A DNA stretch of 33,857 nucleotides from Blastocatellia bacterium (GTDB taxonomy: Bacteria > Acidobacteriota > Blastocatellia > UBA7656): contig JAHFUG010000006.1 in the NCBI GenBank assembly GCA_023265195.1, forward strand, positions 11,867 to 45,723, in the 5' to 3' direction. The notes beneath the pieces are model-generated. The model was not told the DNA's origin and searched no databases. It worked only from the letters and a program-made list of their open reading frames with translations. Each line of letters starts with the position of its first letter. Positions within the stretch are counted from its first letter, which is position 1. The position numbers were made by a program, and so were the translations under genes. Shown one piece after another: positions 33,093-33,857 of this stretch.

Positions 33093-33857
33093 TCTCTTAG
33101 CTTAGCTAAGCTAGCGAAATGGCAGACATCGGCAGACCGAATAATCGCAATTCTCAACGCGAAGCCAACCTCGGTTCCCGATTCGATTACACCGAAGGCC
33201 AAGCTACTGCGGTCTTTCATCAGCGGCGCTATTGACGCTGACAAAATGGATTACCTTTTGAGAGATGGCGAGCGAATGCGCTTGCCTTATCCAAGAGGCA
33301 TCGATGTCGATAGAATCCTAAAGAGTCTCACGGTCGTCGTCATCGACAAAGTTCCCGGTGGAGCTCGCGACGTACCCATAGTCGGAGTACACGCCAAAGG
33401 CAAAGTGGCTGCCGAATTCGTGAGCATCGCTCGTTACGCAACGTTCTCACAGGGTTATTGGCTGCCACACCGTTCGATCGATGAAGGCGATGCTGGCTCG
33501 GGCTATACAGGCCCTCGTTGCTCTACCAACCGATGAAGAGCGGAATAGATTCCAAAGCGCATTTATTGCTTTCGTGACCGCGCTTCCGGACTCGCTCTAT
33601 ACACTCGCCCCTTCGCAACTGCCACTGTTTGATGATCAGGCGCGCGTTGCTAAGCTGGAGACGAAAAGTGTGGATGCTGACGTACCGCAGTTGGCACCGA
33701 CAGACGTAGCTACCCTCAAATGGTTTGAACAAAAGCTAGCTAGCCCTAAAGGGTCGACCTGAAGTGAGCCTCATAGACGGCATATTGAAACGCAGACTCT
33801 TTAAGCGACTGTGGGTCGTCAGCGGTGACATGGAGAGGTCACGTTGGGATCAGATTA
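33093..33857 (+). pseudogene. HD-superfamily phosphohydrolase remnant, truncated and frameshifted
   Basis: Three frames together give the C-terminal part of a COG1078-type HD phosphohydrolase (dNTPase-like). Frame one (33093-about 33477) has LRSFISGAIDADKMDYLLRD, then RGIDVDRILKSLTVV and VAAEFVSIARYATFSQGYWL. Frame two (33481-33762) continues with MKAMLARAIQALVALPTDEE. Frame three (from about 33743 to the window end) has SLIDGILKRRLFKRLWVVSG. The first junction lies at CGTTCGATCGATGAAGG, where one base too many breaks the frame. The second lies just before the TGA at 33760. The N-terminal part with the HD metal-binding motif is missing, and an in-frame TGA at 33090 closes the upstream side. 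The gene continues beyond the window. Sequencing error could explain the frameshifts but not the truncation. Confidence 0.65.

Overview
The window looks like a chromosomal segment of a soil-type acidobacterium, most likely in or near the Blastocatellia; no rRNA is present to confirm this. The pointers are a very large Oar-like TonB-dependent receptor with a carboxypeptidase-regulatory plug, an 816-residue MacB/FtsX permease of the duplicated-orphan-permease type abundant in Acidobacteriota, a DUF4388/J-like/TPR protein, moderately high GC, and many small repeats between genes.

Layout. Positions 1-1184: the end of a TPR protein convergent with a PIN-toxin/Phd-antitoxin pair. 1290-3100: an MFS transporter flanked by copies of a palindromic repeat. 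3115-5178: coaD, a class I aminotransferase and a two-helix membrane protein. 5287-5718: a 432-bp MITE-like element with terminal inverted repeats, an 8-bp target duplication and four GC-rich hairpins. 5865-7119: another palindromic repeat and a GT9 glycosyltransferase. 7769-12109: a degraded selenocysteine-type tRNA abutting a 5'-truncated ATP-grasp maturase (gwsG), then a 65-residue ORF, a SPASM maturase (gwsS) and a large permease, all overlapping or tightly spaced. This is a decayed or rearranged grasp-with-spasm RiPP locus. 12367-12419 repeats part of the GT9 gene. 12513-15926: a secreted S33 hydrolase and a secreted amidohydrolase, separated by a heptanucleotide repeat that forms a giant hairpin. 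16111-17575: a small basic peptide ORF, a secreted avidin/streptavidin homologue and a Uma2-like nuclease.

Positions 17871-28385 are all on the minus strand: a hybrid histidine kinase translationally coupled to a secreted subtilase with a hexapeptide-repeat tail; a secreted sorbosone-dehydrogenase-like propeller; a DUF4388/J-like/TPR protein; and an AAA ATPase coupled by a 4-bp overlap to a small protein with a nuclease-like E-x-K motif (candidate defence pair). The TonB receptor (28986-32327), a 53-residue conserved small protein and a truncated, frameshifted HD-family phosphohydrolase close the window.

The most interesting items are the gws locus joined to a tRNA-Sec remnant, the avidin homologue with the full biotin-pocket residue set, the subtilase-kinase pair, the AAA/nuclease-like pair, and the MITE with its regularly spaced hairpins. 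All assignments are from reading the sequence; no database search was run.
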